Shown here: positions 42,145 through 51,021 of the stretch, piece by piece
How positions within the stretch are numbered: position 1 is the first letter of the stretch
Layout of the letters: each line of letters begins with the position of its first letter
DNA from: Methanocrinis alkalitolerans
GTDB lineage: Archaea; Halobacteriota; Methanosarcinia; Methanotrichales; Methanotrichaceae
Direction of reading: 5' to 3'
Assembly: GCF_029167205.1 (NCBI RefSeq)
Contig: NZ_JARFPL010000015.1
Span: 1 to 58,935, forward strand
Length of the DNA stretch: 58,935 nt
The notes under the pieces: generated by a model
The model's database searches: none
What the model saw: only the letters and a program-made list of their open reading frames with translations
What the model was told of the DNA's origin: nothing
Position numbers and translations under genes: made by a program

Positions 42145-42213
42145 CAGTCAGCTTGATAAGTGAGTACCTCTCTAGGTCGACGAGATGCAAAGGTCATTTT
42201 GAGGGGATTTGAT

Positions 42214-43356
42214 TTGATCGATCAGAGCAAAATTTTTGAGGTTCTGGAGGGGTACGACCTCGACGACCCGATGATAGGCGTCGTAGCCTCCCATTCTGCC
42301 CTGGACACCTGCGACGGGGCGATCGAGGAGGGGTTTAGAACCCTGGCGGTATGCCAGAAGGGGAGGGAGAAGACCTACGCCAAGTACTTCAGGACGAAGA
42401 GGGTCAACGGCCAGGTCGCATCTGGAGTCGTCGACGAAGTCCGGATATTGAACAGGTTCACCGACCTTATAAGGGGAGAGCAGCAGGACGCCCTCATATC
42501 CAAATCCGTCCTCTTCGTTCCCAACCGGTCCTTCACATCATACTGCGGCATCGACTCGGTGGAGGACGAGTTCGAGGTCCCTATCCTGGGGAGCAGAAAC
42601 CTCCTGCGGTCTGAGGAGAGGGGAGAAGAGCAGGACTACTACTGGATCCTGGAGAAGGCGGGCCTCCCCTTCCCCGAGACTGTGGAGCCCGAGGAGATCG
42701 ACGAGCTGGTGATGGTGAAGCTGCCCCATGCCGTCAAGACCCTGGAGAGGGGGTTCTTCACCGCCGCCAGCTACGACGAGTACCAGGAGAAGTCAGAGCA
42801 ACTCCTGAAGCAGGGGGTGATCGACCAGGACGGCCTCGACCTCGCTCGGATCGAGAGGTACGTCATCGGCCCCGTCTTCAACCTCGACCTATTCTATTCG
42901 CCGATCCTCGACGAGATTGAGCTTTTGGGCATCGACTGGAGGTTTGAGACCTCCCTAGACGGTCATGTCCGGCTCCCCGCCCCCCAGCAGCTCGCCCTCA
43001 ACGAAGCCCAGATCAGCCCCGAGTACACCGTCTGCGGCCACAACTCCGCCACCCTCCGGGAGTCGCTGCTGGAGAAGGCCTTCGACCTGGCGGAGAAGTA
43101 CGTCGAGGCGACGAAGGTCCACTACAGCCCGGGGATCATAGGCCCCTTCTGCCTCCAGACCTGCGTCGATAAAGACCTCAACTTCTCCATATACGACGTC
43201 GCCCCCCGGATCGGCGGCGGCACCAACGTCCACATGGCCGTCGGCCACCCCTACGGTAACGCCCTCTGGAGGACGAGGATGAGCACCGGAAGAAGGCTGA
43301 TGAGGGAGGTCAGGATAGCCCTGGAAGACGACGCCCTCGAGAAGATAGTCACCTGA
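42214..43356 (+). CDS. PurP paralog (PurP2-like), ATP-grasp, formate-dependent purine enzyme family
   Basis: A 380-residue protein whose frame opens at 42160. Similarity to the other PurP (MIDQSKIFEVLEGYD versus MIDKRKIQEILEEYD) and GAGGGGAT a few bases upstream place the start at TTG 42214. The substrate end GVVASHSALDTCDG and the tail IGPFCLQTCV...APRIGGGTN are kept. The glycine-rich ATP loop of PurP1 (HGAKGGKGFF) reads HAVKTLERGFF here, so nucleotide binding may differ. It sits 69 bases behind fwdC. PurP consumes formate, the free product of FwdBD, a suggestive pairing. Confidence 0.85.
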   Translation: MIDQSKIFEVLEGYDLDDPMIGVVASHSALDTCDGAIEEGFRTLAVCQKGREKTYAKYFRTKRVNGQVASGVVDEVRILNRFTDLIRGEQQDALISKSVLFVPNRSFTSYCGIDSVEDEFEVPILGSRNLLRSEERGEEQDYYWILEKAGLPFPETVEPEEIDELVMVKLPHAVKTLERGFFTAASYDEYQEKSEQLLKQGVIDQDGLDLARIERYVIGPVFNLDLFYSPILDEIELLGIDWRFETSLDGHVRLPAPQQLALNEAQISPEYTVCGHNSATLRESLLEKAFDLAEKYVEATKVHYSPGIIGPFCLQTCVDKDLNFSIYDVAPRIGGGTNVHMAVGHPYGNALWRTRMSTGRRLMREVRIALEDDALEKIVT

Positions 43357-43379
43357 GGACCGGGACGGATCAGACGAAG

Positions 43380-43796
43380 ATGACGGAAATGGAACTCGAC
43401 CACGGCGACCTCCCCAAGAAGGCAAGAAAGGCGCTGGAGAAGCTGAAGCAGGCGGGAATGGTCCCTCTCATGGTCTATCCCGCCGTCCCGAGGGGGCACC
43501 AGAGCGAGAAGGAGGTCGCCCTCGCCAGGGTCGGGGCCTTCGACGAGGAGAGGATAGGAAGCTGGATCTTGGTGACGGATCGGGATGTCGTCTTCCTCCG
43601 CCCCGGCCTTCTGCGGGACAGGGTCGACCGGTTTTCCCTATCGGAGATAACGGGGATAGAGTACGTCGACGAGTTTCAGGACAACACCCTGAAGATCAGG
43701 ATTGGGGGCGCCGCCGAAGCGGTCCGGTTCTACCACGAGATCGACGGCGTCCGGTTCTTCAGGCACATAAAGGCCATCCTCGACGAGAAGGCGTGA
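43380..43796 (+). CDS. Bacterial-type PH-domain protein
   Basis: A 138-residue protein. After a helical start (LPKKARKALEKLKQAG) residues about 50-135 form a PH-like domain (ILVTDRDVVFLRPGL, RFSLSEITGIEYVDEFQDNTLKIRIGG). Such YokE/bPH-like domains occur in short soluble proteins without known role. It starts 23 bases behind the PurP paralog, likely in the same transcript. Confidence 0.72.
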   Translation: MTEMELDHGDLPKKARKALEKLKQAGMVPLMVYPAVPRGHQSEKEVALARVGAFDEERIGSWILVTDRDVVFLRPGLLRDRVDRFSLSEITGIEYVDEFQDNTLKIRIGGAAEAVRFYHEIDGVRFFRHIKAILDEKA

Positions 43797-43806
43797 GGCG
43801 GAGAAG

Positions 43807-44142
43807 ATGAGGACGGTCCAGGTCGTATCTCACTGCCTCTTAAACCCCACAACGAGACTTATCGGCCTTCCCCCCGTCCCCTTCGCCCCTGGTGGCCCCA
43901 CCATCCAGCTCATCTGCCCCGAGGCAGGCAGCCTCGACCGGTGGGCGGTCACCAAAAACCAGATCGACATACCTGCTGCGGCATAAATTCGACAACTTCG
44001 GGACATACGGGAGGAAAGATCCGCCCCCAGACCACCGCCAAGTCTCCGGGATGGAGGTCTTCATGGAGGAGGTGGCAGAAGAACTGGAGAAGAGGGGCGC
44101 GCTATTTCCGGGTCGTCGAGGCGAAAAGGGTAGAAAGGTACC
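43807..44142 (+). pseudogene. Remnant of a TudS/DUF523-like (CD3072-type) putative desulfidase
   Basis: From ATG 43807 the frame reads VVSHCLLNPTTR, FAPGGPTIQLICPE and LDRWAVTKNQIDIP, the conserved first half of TudS-related desulfidases. It then hits a TAA at 43984-43986 after 59 residues. In another frame the C-terminal end follows (GMEVFMEEVAEELEKRGALF, to about 44142). The middle, with the SPSCGV cysteine motif, is missing. An internal deletion plus frameshift has inactivated it. It is 10 bases behind the PH-domain gene. Confidence 0.75.
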
Positions 44143-44195
44143 AATAACCAGCAGACTGATCGGCCTGATGGGACAGCTTCAAAACCCTCAGCCTC

Positions 44196-44684
44196 TCAGC
44201 CCAAAACTCCCTTTAGCTCCGTCAGCAGCTTCTCATAGGTCGCCTGGATGTGCTCGGGGATCACCCTCGTATCCGCGAATACGGGCATGAAGTTGCAGTC
44301 CCCAGACCAGCGCGGGACGACGTGGAGGTGGATGTGGTCGGCGATCCCCGCGCCGGCGCACTCGCCCATGTTGATCCCGATGTTGAAGCCGTCGGGGTTC
44401 ATCGCCCTTTTTAGAACAGCGACGGCGAGATCCGCGAGCTCGAAGAACTCGGCCCTCTCCTCCGCGCTCCACCCGGCGAGGGTCGAGGTGTGGCGGCGGG
44501 GGACGACCATCAGATGACCGTTGTTGTAGGGGTAGGCATTCATGATGATGAAGTGGTCTCTTCCCCGAAAGAGGATCAGGTTCTCGCGGTCCCGGTCCTC
44601 ATCGATCTTCTCGCAGAAGATGCAGCCTCCAGTCTTGTCGCTCAATATGTACTCCATCCTCCAGGGTGCCCATAAGCTCCTCAT
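44196..44684 (-). CDS. HIT family nucleotide hydrolase or transferase
   Basis: A 162-residue HIT protein with zinc-type Cys pair CIFCEK and the catalytic triad HIHLHVVPR. The start MRSLWAPWRMEYI is typical of the Ap4A phosphorylase/hydrolase-like branch found in bacteria and archaea. It hydrolyses or transfers nucleotidyl groups of dinucleoside polyphosphates or AMP conjugates. Convergent with the pseudogene. Confidence 0.9.
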   Translation of the reverse strand: MRSLWAPWRMEYILSDKTGGCIFCEKIDEDRDRENLILFRGRDHFIIMNAYPYNNGHLMVVPRRHTSTLAGWSAEERAEFFELADLAVAVLKRAMNPDGFNIGINMGECAGAGIADHIHLHVVPRWSGDCNFMPVFADTRVIPEHIQATYEKLLTELKGVLG

Positions 44685-44732
44685 GATCTCTTCACCACCT
44701 TTCGTTCCACCATATCTATCTCCCCCGTCATC

Positions 44733-45362
44733 TCATCTGCCCCCACCATCCGCTCCCTCGAAGACTACCCTTCTTCCCACCACCTTCGGCCTGCCCTCGA
44801 TGAAGAGCTTCAGCGCCTCGGGGTAGGCCCTGTACTCCGCCTCCTGGACCCTCGCCTTCAGCCTCTCGTGGGTGTCGTCGTCTCTCACCTCCACGGGGAC
44901 CTGGAGGATTATGGGGCCGTGGTCGACCTCCTCGTCCACCAGGTGGACCGTCGTCCCCGTCACCTTGACGCCGTAATCGAGGGCCTGCTGGAAGGCGTCC
45001 ATCCCCCGGAATGCCGGTAGAAGGGCTGGATGGATGTTGATCGTCCTGTTCTTGTAACGGCGGACGAACTCGGGGGAGAGGATCCTCATGTAGCCGGTGA
45101 GGACGACGAGATCGACCCCCTCCCCGTCGAGTTGTTCTGCGAGAAGAGCGTCATACTCCAACCGGGAGAGGCCCGAGGGGTCGATGAAAGAGGCATTTAT
45201 CCCATAGCTTCGGGCTATCCTGAGGGCTCCCGCGTCCTCCTGGTCCGCCAGGACCACCGCCACCTCTGCAGGGATGTAGCCCGAGCGGCAGGCCTCGATG
45301 ATGTACCGCGTGTTCTCCCCGCGACCGGAGGAGATGACCCCTATCCTGGTGGTCAATGCCAA
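44733..45362 (-). CDS. purN: Phosphoribosylglycinamide formyltransferase (PurN)
   Basis: A 209-residue PurN: IGVISSGRGENTRYIIE phosphate site, LTGYMRILSPEFV, NIHPALLPAFRG (catalytic Asn-His) and TVHLVDEEVDHGPI (catalytic Asp). It uses a formyl-folate donor, unlike formate-dependent PurT. Some archaea carry both. It may be expressed with the HIT gene, 48 bases downstream. Confidence 0.9.
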   Translation of the reverse strand: MALTTRIGVISSGRGENTRYIIEACRSGYIPAEVAVVLADQEDAGALRIARSYGINASFIDPSGLSRLEYDALLAEQLDGEGVDLVVLTGYMRILSPEFVRRYKNRTINIHPALLPAFRGMDAFQQALDYGVKVTGTTVHLVDEEVDHGPIILQVPVEVRDDDTHERLKARVQEAEYRAYPEALKLFIEGRPKVVGRRVVFEGADGGGR

Positions 45363-45387
45363 CCGCCCTCAGGAAAGGAGATCAAGT

Positions 45388-45657
45388 TCACTTCGAGAGG
45401 GTGATCTCGATGGCCGAGACGTTGGTCTCGCCCCGATCGGTATTCAGGGTCTCGGTGGATATCTGGATGTCCTTGACGTGGACGTCTCCCAAAAAGCGGC
45501 TTCGTGAGACCTCTGCGACGTCCACGGCCCTTGATATCGCTCGTCCCCTGGCCATGATCCGGACCTCTCCGGCGCCGCTGTTGAACTGGGTGACCACCGC
45601 CAGTACGTAGTTCATCACTGGTTTGTTGCCGACGAATACCACATCATCTTCTGCCAT
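45388..45657 (-). CDS. albA: DNA/RNA-binding protein Alba
   Basis: An 89-residue Alba with DDVVFVGNKPVMNYVLAV, and GRAISRAVDVAEVSRSRF containing the basic nucleic-acid-binding loop. It is a chromatin protein and may bind RNA. TATA-like AACTTTATGT lies about 60 bases upstream and GGTGATGGTAC precedes ATG. Confidence 0.93.
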   Translation of the reverse strand: MAEDDVVFVGNKPVMNYVLAVVTQFNSGAGEVRIMARGRAISRAVDVAEVSRSRFLGDVHVKDIQISTETLNTDRGETNVSAIEITLSK

Positions 45658-45734
45658 GTACCATCACCACTTTGGAACTAACAGCACTGAGGTTGTTGGT
45701 AGGGATCGTTTACTACATAAAGTTAATGATTTGG

Positions 45735-46316
45735 TCACAGATACCTGCCCCTCGCCTCAATCTCCTCCACCCGCTTTAAAACCTCCCCGGCCCTGGGATA
45801 TGCCCTGGCGTACCCCCGACAGAAGGCAGAGACGAGCTCCTCGGGTCGGTCATGGGTGCTCCTTACGGTCTGAAAAAAGACGTGGACGTCCACCCCCTGG
45901 GCCTCGAGACCGTTGTCGTAGAAGGCGAGGCCGAAGTCTATGAAGTATATCTTCTCCCCCCGAAGGATCATATTGGAGGTGGTGAGGTCGCCGTGAACGA
46001 TACCGCAAGAATGGAGCCTTCCTGCCAGCCCCCCCGCCCTCTCGGATAATTCGAGGTCGATCACATCCTTCAGCTTTACGCCATCGATATGCTCCATGGT
46101 GAGGCTGAAGTTGTCCACATCGAAGATTATCGGCGTCGGAACCCCACACCTCCGGGCCTCGGAGATCAGCCTGGACTCCATCACCGTCCTATCGCGCCGG
46201 ATCCTCTCATCGAGGGCCGCCACCCTGTACCCCTTGGGACGCCGCCACTTCGTCACCCGGTCGCCGTCCCTCGTTATCACCGCCTCAGCACCTCTACCTA
46301 TCTCTTCAGCCATCAT
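45735..46316 (-). CDS. bud32: Bud32/PRPK, KEOPS-complex kinase-like ATPase
   Basis: About 193 residues, start MMAEEIGRGAEAVI (a frame from 46340 is longer). Kinase motifs are IGRGAEAVI, the Lys in VTKWRRPKGYR, HSCGIVHGDLTTSN (catalytic Asp) and FIDFGLAFYD (DFG). It is the P-loop-less small kinase of KEOPS and supports t6A tRNA modification. Kae1 is not in the window and is often fused to Bud32 in other archaea; here they are separate. Confidence 0.92.
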   Translation of the reverse strand: MMAEEIGRGAEAVITRDGDRVTKWRRPKGYRVAALDERIRRDRTVMESRLISEARRCGVPTPIIFDVDNFSLTMEHIDGVKLKDVIDLELSERAGGLAGRLHSCGIVHGDLTTSNMILRGEKIYFIDFGLAFYDNGLEAQGVDVHVFFQTVRSTHDRPEELVSAFCRGYARAYPRAGEVLKRVEEIEARGRYL

Positions 46317-46486
46317 ACCACACCCTCCCCAACGCCCCAATACCTCGGCGGGGCCGTCCCAGGCTCCATCGTCTTTTCCGGGTCCGACCTGCCAGAAGCT
46401 CGCATCGCCTGCCCATCGGCCTCCTGAGATAAAACCCTTGGCGAGATGGAGAAGAGCTTTATTCTTTTGGAGCCAAATAGCTAACC

Positions 46487-46963
46487 ATGATCATCGAGGT
46501 TGTCGTCGTCAGCACCTCCCGGTTCGAGAAGTTCGGGGCTGCGGAGGATCCAGAGGATGCCGAGGACCTCTCGGGGCGGGCGATCCTCGACAGGCTCAGA
46601 GAAGCTGGCCGCAGTTTCACATATCGGCTTATCCCCGACGGCGTGGAACCGGTGAGGGACTCGATCCTGGAATCGACCGCCGACGCCGTCATACTCTGCG
46701 GCGGCACCGGCCTCGCCCCCAAGGACCTGACCATCGAGGCGGCAGAGCCACTATTCGATAAGACGATCCCCGGCTTCGGAGAGGTCTTCAGGCTGAAGAG
46801 CCTCGAAGAGGTGGGAACGAGGGCGATCCTCACCAGAGCCGCGGCGGGGGTGGTGGAGGGTCTGCCCATCTTCTGCCTTCCCGGCTCGCCGTCGGCGGCC
46901 CGGCTCGGGATCGATCTGATCCTGGCCGAGATCGACCACATCCTCCAGCACGTTTCAGAATGA
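46487..46963 (+). CDS. moaB: MoaB/Mog-type molybdopterin adenylyltransferase-like protein
   Basis: A 158-residue molybdopterin-binding protein: VVSTSRFEKFG, LCGGTGLAPKDLTIEA (the GGTG-x-Asp signature) and FCLPGSPSAARLG. It activates molybdopterin by adenylylation before metal insertion, needed for Fwd. No ribosome site is seen; TTTATT about 28 bases before the ATG suggests a leaderless transcript. Confidence 0.9.
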   Translation: MIIEVVVVSTSRFEKFGAAEDPEDAEDLSGRAILDRLREAGRSFTYRLIPDGVEPVRDSILESTADAVILCGGTGLAPKDLTIEAAEPLFDKTIPGFGEVFRLKSLEEVGTRAILTRAAAGVVEGLPIFCLPGSPSAARLGIDLILAEIDHILQHVSE

Positions 46964-47067
46964 CAAAATTATAATACATTTTAAATCTGATGGAAAGGGA
47001 TGCAGTGATCCTTTTATAGAGGGAATCTCTTTAATAAGAACGGCAATCTGCCGCGGAGGTGACATGC

Positions 47068-47628
47068 ATGGAAACAGAGATTCCGGTGCGGGATATTATG
47101 GCCCGGCCTGTGATCACCGTCGATTCCGAGGTTGATGTGGTGAAGGCTGCGAACAAGATGTTCTCCGCAAATGTGGGCAGCTTGATCGTGATTCACAACG
47201 ACCAGCCGATAGGGATCATAACTGAGCGGGATCTGGTCGGAAAGATAGTTGCTAGGGCCGCAGACCCAAAAGAAGTGAAGGTGGGAGATGTGATGTCCTC
47301 GCCCCTGATCACCGTCAATCCAGACGTCAGCTTGAGCGAAGCTGCCATAAAGATGCTCAAATCCGGGGTTAAGAGGCTCCCCGTCATATCGGGGGAGGGA
47401 AAGCTGCTGGGCATCATCACAGATACCGACCTGGTATCCGGGTCGGCCTCCATAGGCATGGGCGAGATCCTGAGCCACTTGATAGAGATGCACCGGGATA
47501 GCGTCCATTTCGAGGAGCAGAGGGAGATGATAAGGGGGATCTGCGAGAGGTGCAGTCAGATCTCCGACTCCCTGGAGTCGGTGAACGGCGAGCTTCTATG
47601 CTGGAGCTGCAGAGACGGCAATCGATGA
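47068..47628 (+). CDS. CBS-domain pair protein with C-terminal zinc ribbon
   Basis: About 186 residues. GGAGGTGA five bases upstream supports ATG 47068. Two CBS motifs (VRDIMARPVITVD; VGDVMSSPLITVN) form one Bateman module (about 5-125). The tail CERCSQ...CWSCR is a treble-clef or ribbon type metal site. CBS pairs bind adenine nucleotides; the ribbon could contact RNA or protein. First of five consecutive CBS genes. TATA-like CTTTTATAG at about 47011-47019 could start the operon. Confidence 0.88.
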   Translation: METEIPVRDIMARPVITVDSEVDVVKAANKMFSANVGSLIVIHNDQPIGIITERDLVGKIVARAADPKEVKVGDVMSSPLITVNPDVSLSEAAIKMLKSGVKRLPVISGEGKLLGIITDTDLVSGSASIGMGEILSHLIEMHRDSVHFEEQREMIRGICERCSQISDSLESVNGELLCWSCRDGNR

Positions 47629-47667
47629 GGATATTGAAATTTTCGGATGAGTGCAGGAGAGCGTAAT

Positions 47668-48441
47668 ATGGGAACTAAAGTCGGAGAGATAATGTCGAAG
47701 GACCCGATCAGCGTCATGGAGGGCGACTTCGTGACCAGGTCGCGACAGCTGATACGCGACAACCAGCTTCGTGGCCTGCCGATAACAAACGGCTCGGGAG
47801 ATGTCGTCGGGATAGTCACCGACCGGGATATGCTGAAGATAGACTCGACCCGTTCGAACGTCACCGTCTCCGGTTTCTCTGTTGAGGCCCCGATGATCAC
47901 CCCCGACACGGACGTCGAGGAGGCGGCGAAGCTGTTGCTCAGGGCAAATTACGCGTTACTGCCCGTGGTCCGATCTCCGGAAGACCGACGACTTCAGGGC
48001 GTAGTGAGCCCCATAGACATATTCAAGAGCATAGATCCAGAGAAGTTGGCGCAAAGGACGGCCGAAGATATCATGAACACCGAGACGAAGACCTGCAACC
48101 CTCAGGACTCGGTGGCCAAGGTCTGGGACTCGATGCTGGACTCCGACTTCACCGGGATGCCGGTGGTCGACGACAAAGGGAGACCCGTCGGGATGATAAC
48201 CCGTTTCGACATCCTGAGGACGGGCAGCGCCCGGATAGGAAAAGATACCACTTACGCAATGAAAGTGGAGAAGCTGATGAGAAGTCCCCTCTACAGCGTA
48301 GGTCCCAAGGCCAACCTCCGCGATGCATCGAAGCTGATGCTCGATCGCGGTATAGGAAGGATATCCGTGGTGGACGACGGCAAGCTCGCGGGGATAATCG
48401 ATAGATATGACGTGATCAAAGCCATCTTTGGTGAAGAATAA
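47668..48441 (+). CDS. Four-CBS-domain protein (A)
   Basis: A 257-residue protein composed of four CBS motifs (VGEIMSKDPISV, VEAPMITPDTDV, AEDIMNTETKTC, VEKLMRSPLYSV), i.e. two Bateman modules and nothing else. Start taken at ATG 47668; an upstream ATG at 47647 is in frame. The TAA stop shares a base with the next ATG (TAATG). Likely a nucleotide-sensing scaffold; partner unknown. Confidence 0.85.
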   Translation: MGTKVGEIMSKDPISVMEGDFVTRSRQLIRDNQLRGLPITNGSGDVVGIVTDRDMLKIDSTRSNVTVSGFSVEAPMITPDTDVEEAAKLLLRANYALLPVVRSPEDRRLQGVVSPIDIFKSIDPEKLAQRTAEDIMNTETKTCNPQDSVAKVWDSMLDSDFTGMPVVDDKGRPVGMITRFDILRTGSARIGKDTTYAMKVEKLMRSPLYSVGPKANLRDASKLMLDRGIGRISVVDDGKLAGIIDRYDVIKAIFGEE

Positions 48442-49388
48442 TGAAAAGACCATCAGAGGATCGGAAGATCAGGATGCCAGGAGCGATGGACAGAGGACCG
48501 GTTCAGTTCGATTCTAGGGCCGCCAAACGGACGGGGGACGTCCTCACCATCGCCACCACCGATGTGGTGACGGCACCTCCCACCACCACCATCATCGGCG
48601 CCATCAAGATAATGACGTCTTACGGCTTCGGGAGGCTGCCGATAGCCGATGCTGGGACCCGTCGGCTCATCGGCTTCGTCACCGGGGTTGACGTCGTCGA
48701 TTTTCTCGGCGGCGGCATAAGGCACAACCTCCTGAAGAAGAAGTATGAAGGGAACATTCTCGCGGCCATCAACGCCGATATAAGGGAGATCATGAGCCCC
48801 GCGATCATATCCATCGGCGAGAAGGCCTCCGTAGAGGAGGCTCTGAAGTTGATGTACGAAAAGAACGTCGGCGGTCTGCCGGTGGTCGACGAGGAGACCA
48901 AGATAAAGGCGCTGGTCACCGAACACGATTTCGCAAAGCTGGTGGCGGGTCTGAACACCGGGATCAGCGTCGAGGAGTTCATGAGCCCCAACGTGATCAC
49001 AGCCAACAGCCAGATCTCCATCGAGAAGACGACGAAGATGATGGTCCAGCAGGGGGGGTTTCGAAAGCTCCCCGTCGTCCAGGACTCCATAATGATGGGT
49101 ATGGTGACTGCCTCCGACATCATGAGGTACCTCGGAAGCGGCGAGGCATTCGGGAAGGTGGTGACCGGCGACATAGGAGATGTGATGAGCCAGCCGATAA
49201 AGACCCTGGTCCGAAGAGACCTGATATCCACGGATAAAGAGGCGGATCTGGGGGCGGCGGCGGAGTTGATGATGGTGAAGGGCGTCGGCGCCCTCCCGGT
49301 CATGGATAACGGATCACTCTTGGGCATCATAACGAAAAGAGACTTCATCAGGGCATTCGCGGAAGAGAAGCGAGGGATCATACCATGA
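48441..49388 (+). CDS. Four-CBS-domain protein (B)
   Basis: A 315-residue protein with a 35-residue basic N-terminal extension (MKRPSEDRKIRMPGAMDRG) followed by four CBS motifs (TTDVVTAPPTTT, IREIMSPAIISI, VEEFMSPNVITA, IGDVMSQPIKTL). The N-terminal extension is absent from its neighbours. Overlaps protein C by 4 bases (ATGA). Confidence 0.87.
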   Translation: MKRPSEDRKIRMPGAMDRGPVQFDSRAAKRTGDVLTIATTDVVTAPPTTTIIGAIKIMTSYGFGRLPIADAGTRRLIGFVTGVDVVDFLGGGIRHNLLKKKYEGNILAAINADIREIMSPAIISIGEKASVEEALKLMYEKNVGGLPVVDEETKIKALVTEHDFAKLVAGLNTGISVEEFMSPNVITANSQISIEKTTKMMVQQGGFRKLPVVQDSIMMGMVTASDIMRYLGSGEAFGKVVTGDIGDVMSQPIKTLVRRDLISTDKEADLGAAAELMMVKGVGALPVMDNGSLLGIITKRDFIRAFAEEKRGIIP

Positions 49389-50242
49389 GCAAGGTAAAGG
49401 ACTACATGCAATCTCCCGTATACGTCATCGGCAAGGACGAGCCCATCCAGCGGGCGAGAAATTTGATGCTCAAACACTACATCAGCAGGCTGCTCGTGAT
49501 GGACGGCGATAAGCTGGCAGGGATAGTCACCAAACACGACATATCCCACCGGCTGAGCCAGGCAGCCCCCGAATGGAGGAGGCGCCCCATAAGCAAAGTC
49601 CCCGTGAGGCTTGTGATGACGGAGCGTCCCATCACCATCTACCCAGGGGCCACCCTGGAACAGGCAGCAGAGATCATGGATGAGAACGGGATCGACGGCC
49701 TCCCGGTGGAGAGGGATGAGGGGGATATAGTGGGGATCATAACCTCAAGAGACCTCCTATCCTACTTCGTAGAGAAGAGCCCCAATTCCAAGGTCGGCGA
49801 CCTGATGTCCCAGGGGGTCGTCAGCGTCCATCGGCACCACACCCTCGACCACGTCCTCGACGAGATGATGGAGAACGGCGTCGACAGGGTCGTCGTCTGC
49901 GAGGACAACGCCACCCCCGTGGGGGTGATAACCCACACCAACCTAGCCATATCGGGGATGTCAGACGCAAAAGACGAGCTGAAGAGCAAGAGCATCAAGA
50001 TGACGAGGAAGGATAGCACCGCGGGGAGGAAAGGGTACAGGTACGTCAAAGAAGTCCCCCTGGTGGCGGAGGACGTCATGTCATACCCGATAATCTTCAC
50101 CAGCCCCGAGGTCGGAGCCATGGAAGCCGCCAAGATCCTCCTGGATAAGGAGATATGCGGCCTTCCGGTTTTGGGAGAACAGAAGGTGGTGGGGTTCTTC
50201 TCGACCCGGGATATCACCGCGGAAGTGGCGAGGTGGTCTTAA
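49385..50242 (+). CDS. Four-CBS-domain protein (C)
   Basis: A 285-residue protein: four CBS motifs (VKDYMQSPVYVI, VRLVMTERPITI, VGDLMSQGVVSV, AEDVMSYPIIFT) with a longer charged loop between domains 3 and 4 (KDELKSKSIKMTRKD). Two bases separate its stop from the next start. Confidence 0.87.
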   Translation: MSKVKDYMQSPVYVIGKDEPIQRARNLMLKHYISRLLVMDGDKLAGIVTKHDISHRLSQAAPEWRRRPISKVPVRLVMTERPITIYPGATLEQAAEIMDENGIDGLPVERDEGDIVGIITSRDLLSYFVEKSPNSKVGDLMSQGVVSVHRHHTLDHVLDEMMENGVDRVVVCEDNATPVGVITHTNLAISGMSDAKDELKSKSIKMTRKDSTAGRKGYRYVKEVPLVAEDVMSYPIIFTSPEVGAMEAAKILLDKEICGLPVLGEQKVVGFFSTRDITAEVARWS

Positions 50243-50244
50243 AC

Positions 50245-51021
50245 ATGTTGGTAAAGGAGATAATGTCGACACCGGTGACCATAGACAAGTCGGAGAGGAT
50301 CACTCACGCTCTCGACATCATGGAGAAACACGATCTTCGAAGGCTTCTCGTCACCAACGACGGCAAGCTCGGTGGCACCATCACCATGAGGCAGATCGCG
50401 AGGGTGCTGGGAACGAGGCAGAGGCTGGGGATGCCCGCATCTTCCATCCACGTCACCACCGCCACCTCCGACTCGGTGATAAAGGTGGATCCCGATATGA
50501 AGATCGAAGACGCCGTATTCCTCCTCCAGAAGACCTCGGTCCTGGTGGTGACGGAGGGCGAGGAGATCCTGGGCTGGGTGAGGCCGAAGGATATGCTCAA
50601 AGCCATCAGGATGACGGGGATGGCCGCCGACGCCATGCGCACCCCCCTCACCGCCAACTCCTCCGACAGGCTGGTTCACGTCCGGAGGGTCATGCTCGAC
50701 CAGGACGTGGGACGGTTTCCGGTGATGGAGGGCGGAAAGATGGTGGGGATCGTATCTGAACGGGACGTTGCGAAGTCCCTCAGGGCCTTCAGAGACATGG
50801 TCCAGGGCGGCCAGCAGGACCCGAGGATAAAGAACATCATCGTCTCCGACGTCATGAGCCGGGATGTCAAATCCCTGCAGATCGACACACCTCTCGAGGA
50901 GGCGAGAAAGATCATGCTGGAGGAGGACCTGGGCGGGATGCCGGTCTTGAACCAGAAGAACGAGCTTGTAGGGATGCTGACCAGGAGGTGTTTCTTCGAC
51001 TACCTGGTGAAGTCGAGATGA
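50245..51021 (+). CDS. Four-CBS-domain protein (D)
   Basis: A 258-residue protein starting MLVKEIMSTPVTI (the frame is open upstream to 50155 but overlaps protein C without CBS similarity). Four CBS motifs end with VSDVMSRDVKSL. Its stop overlaps the RNA ligase start (ATGA), so the ligase is translationally coupled to the CBS array. Confidence 0.87.
   Translation: MLVKEIMSTPVTIDKSERITHALDIMEKHDLRRLLVTNDGKLGGTITMRQIARVLGTRQRLGMPASSIHVTTATSDSVIKVDPDMKIEDAVFLLQKTSVLVVTEGEEILGWVRPKDMLKAIRMTGMAADAMRTPLTANSSDRLVHVRRVMLDQDVGRFPVMEGGKMVGIVSERDVAKSLRAFRDMVQGGQQDPRIKNIIVSDVMSRDVKSLQIDTPLEEARKIMLEEDLGGMPVLNQKNELVGMLTRRCFFDYLVKSR

Noticed and set aside
43892..44290. 132-residue plus-strand frame
   Set aside because: Its first third is noise and only the middle matches the tail of a desulfidase family; better read as part of the pseudogene.
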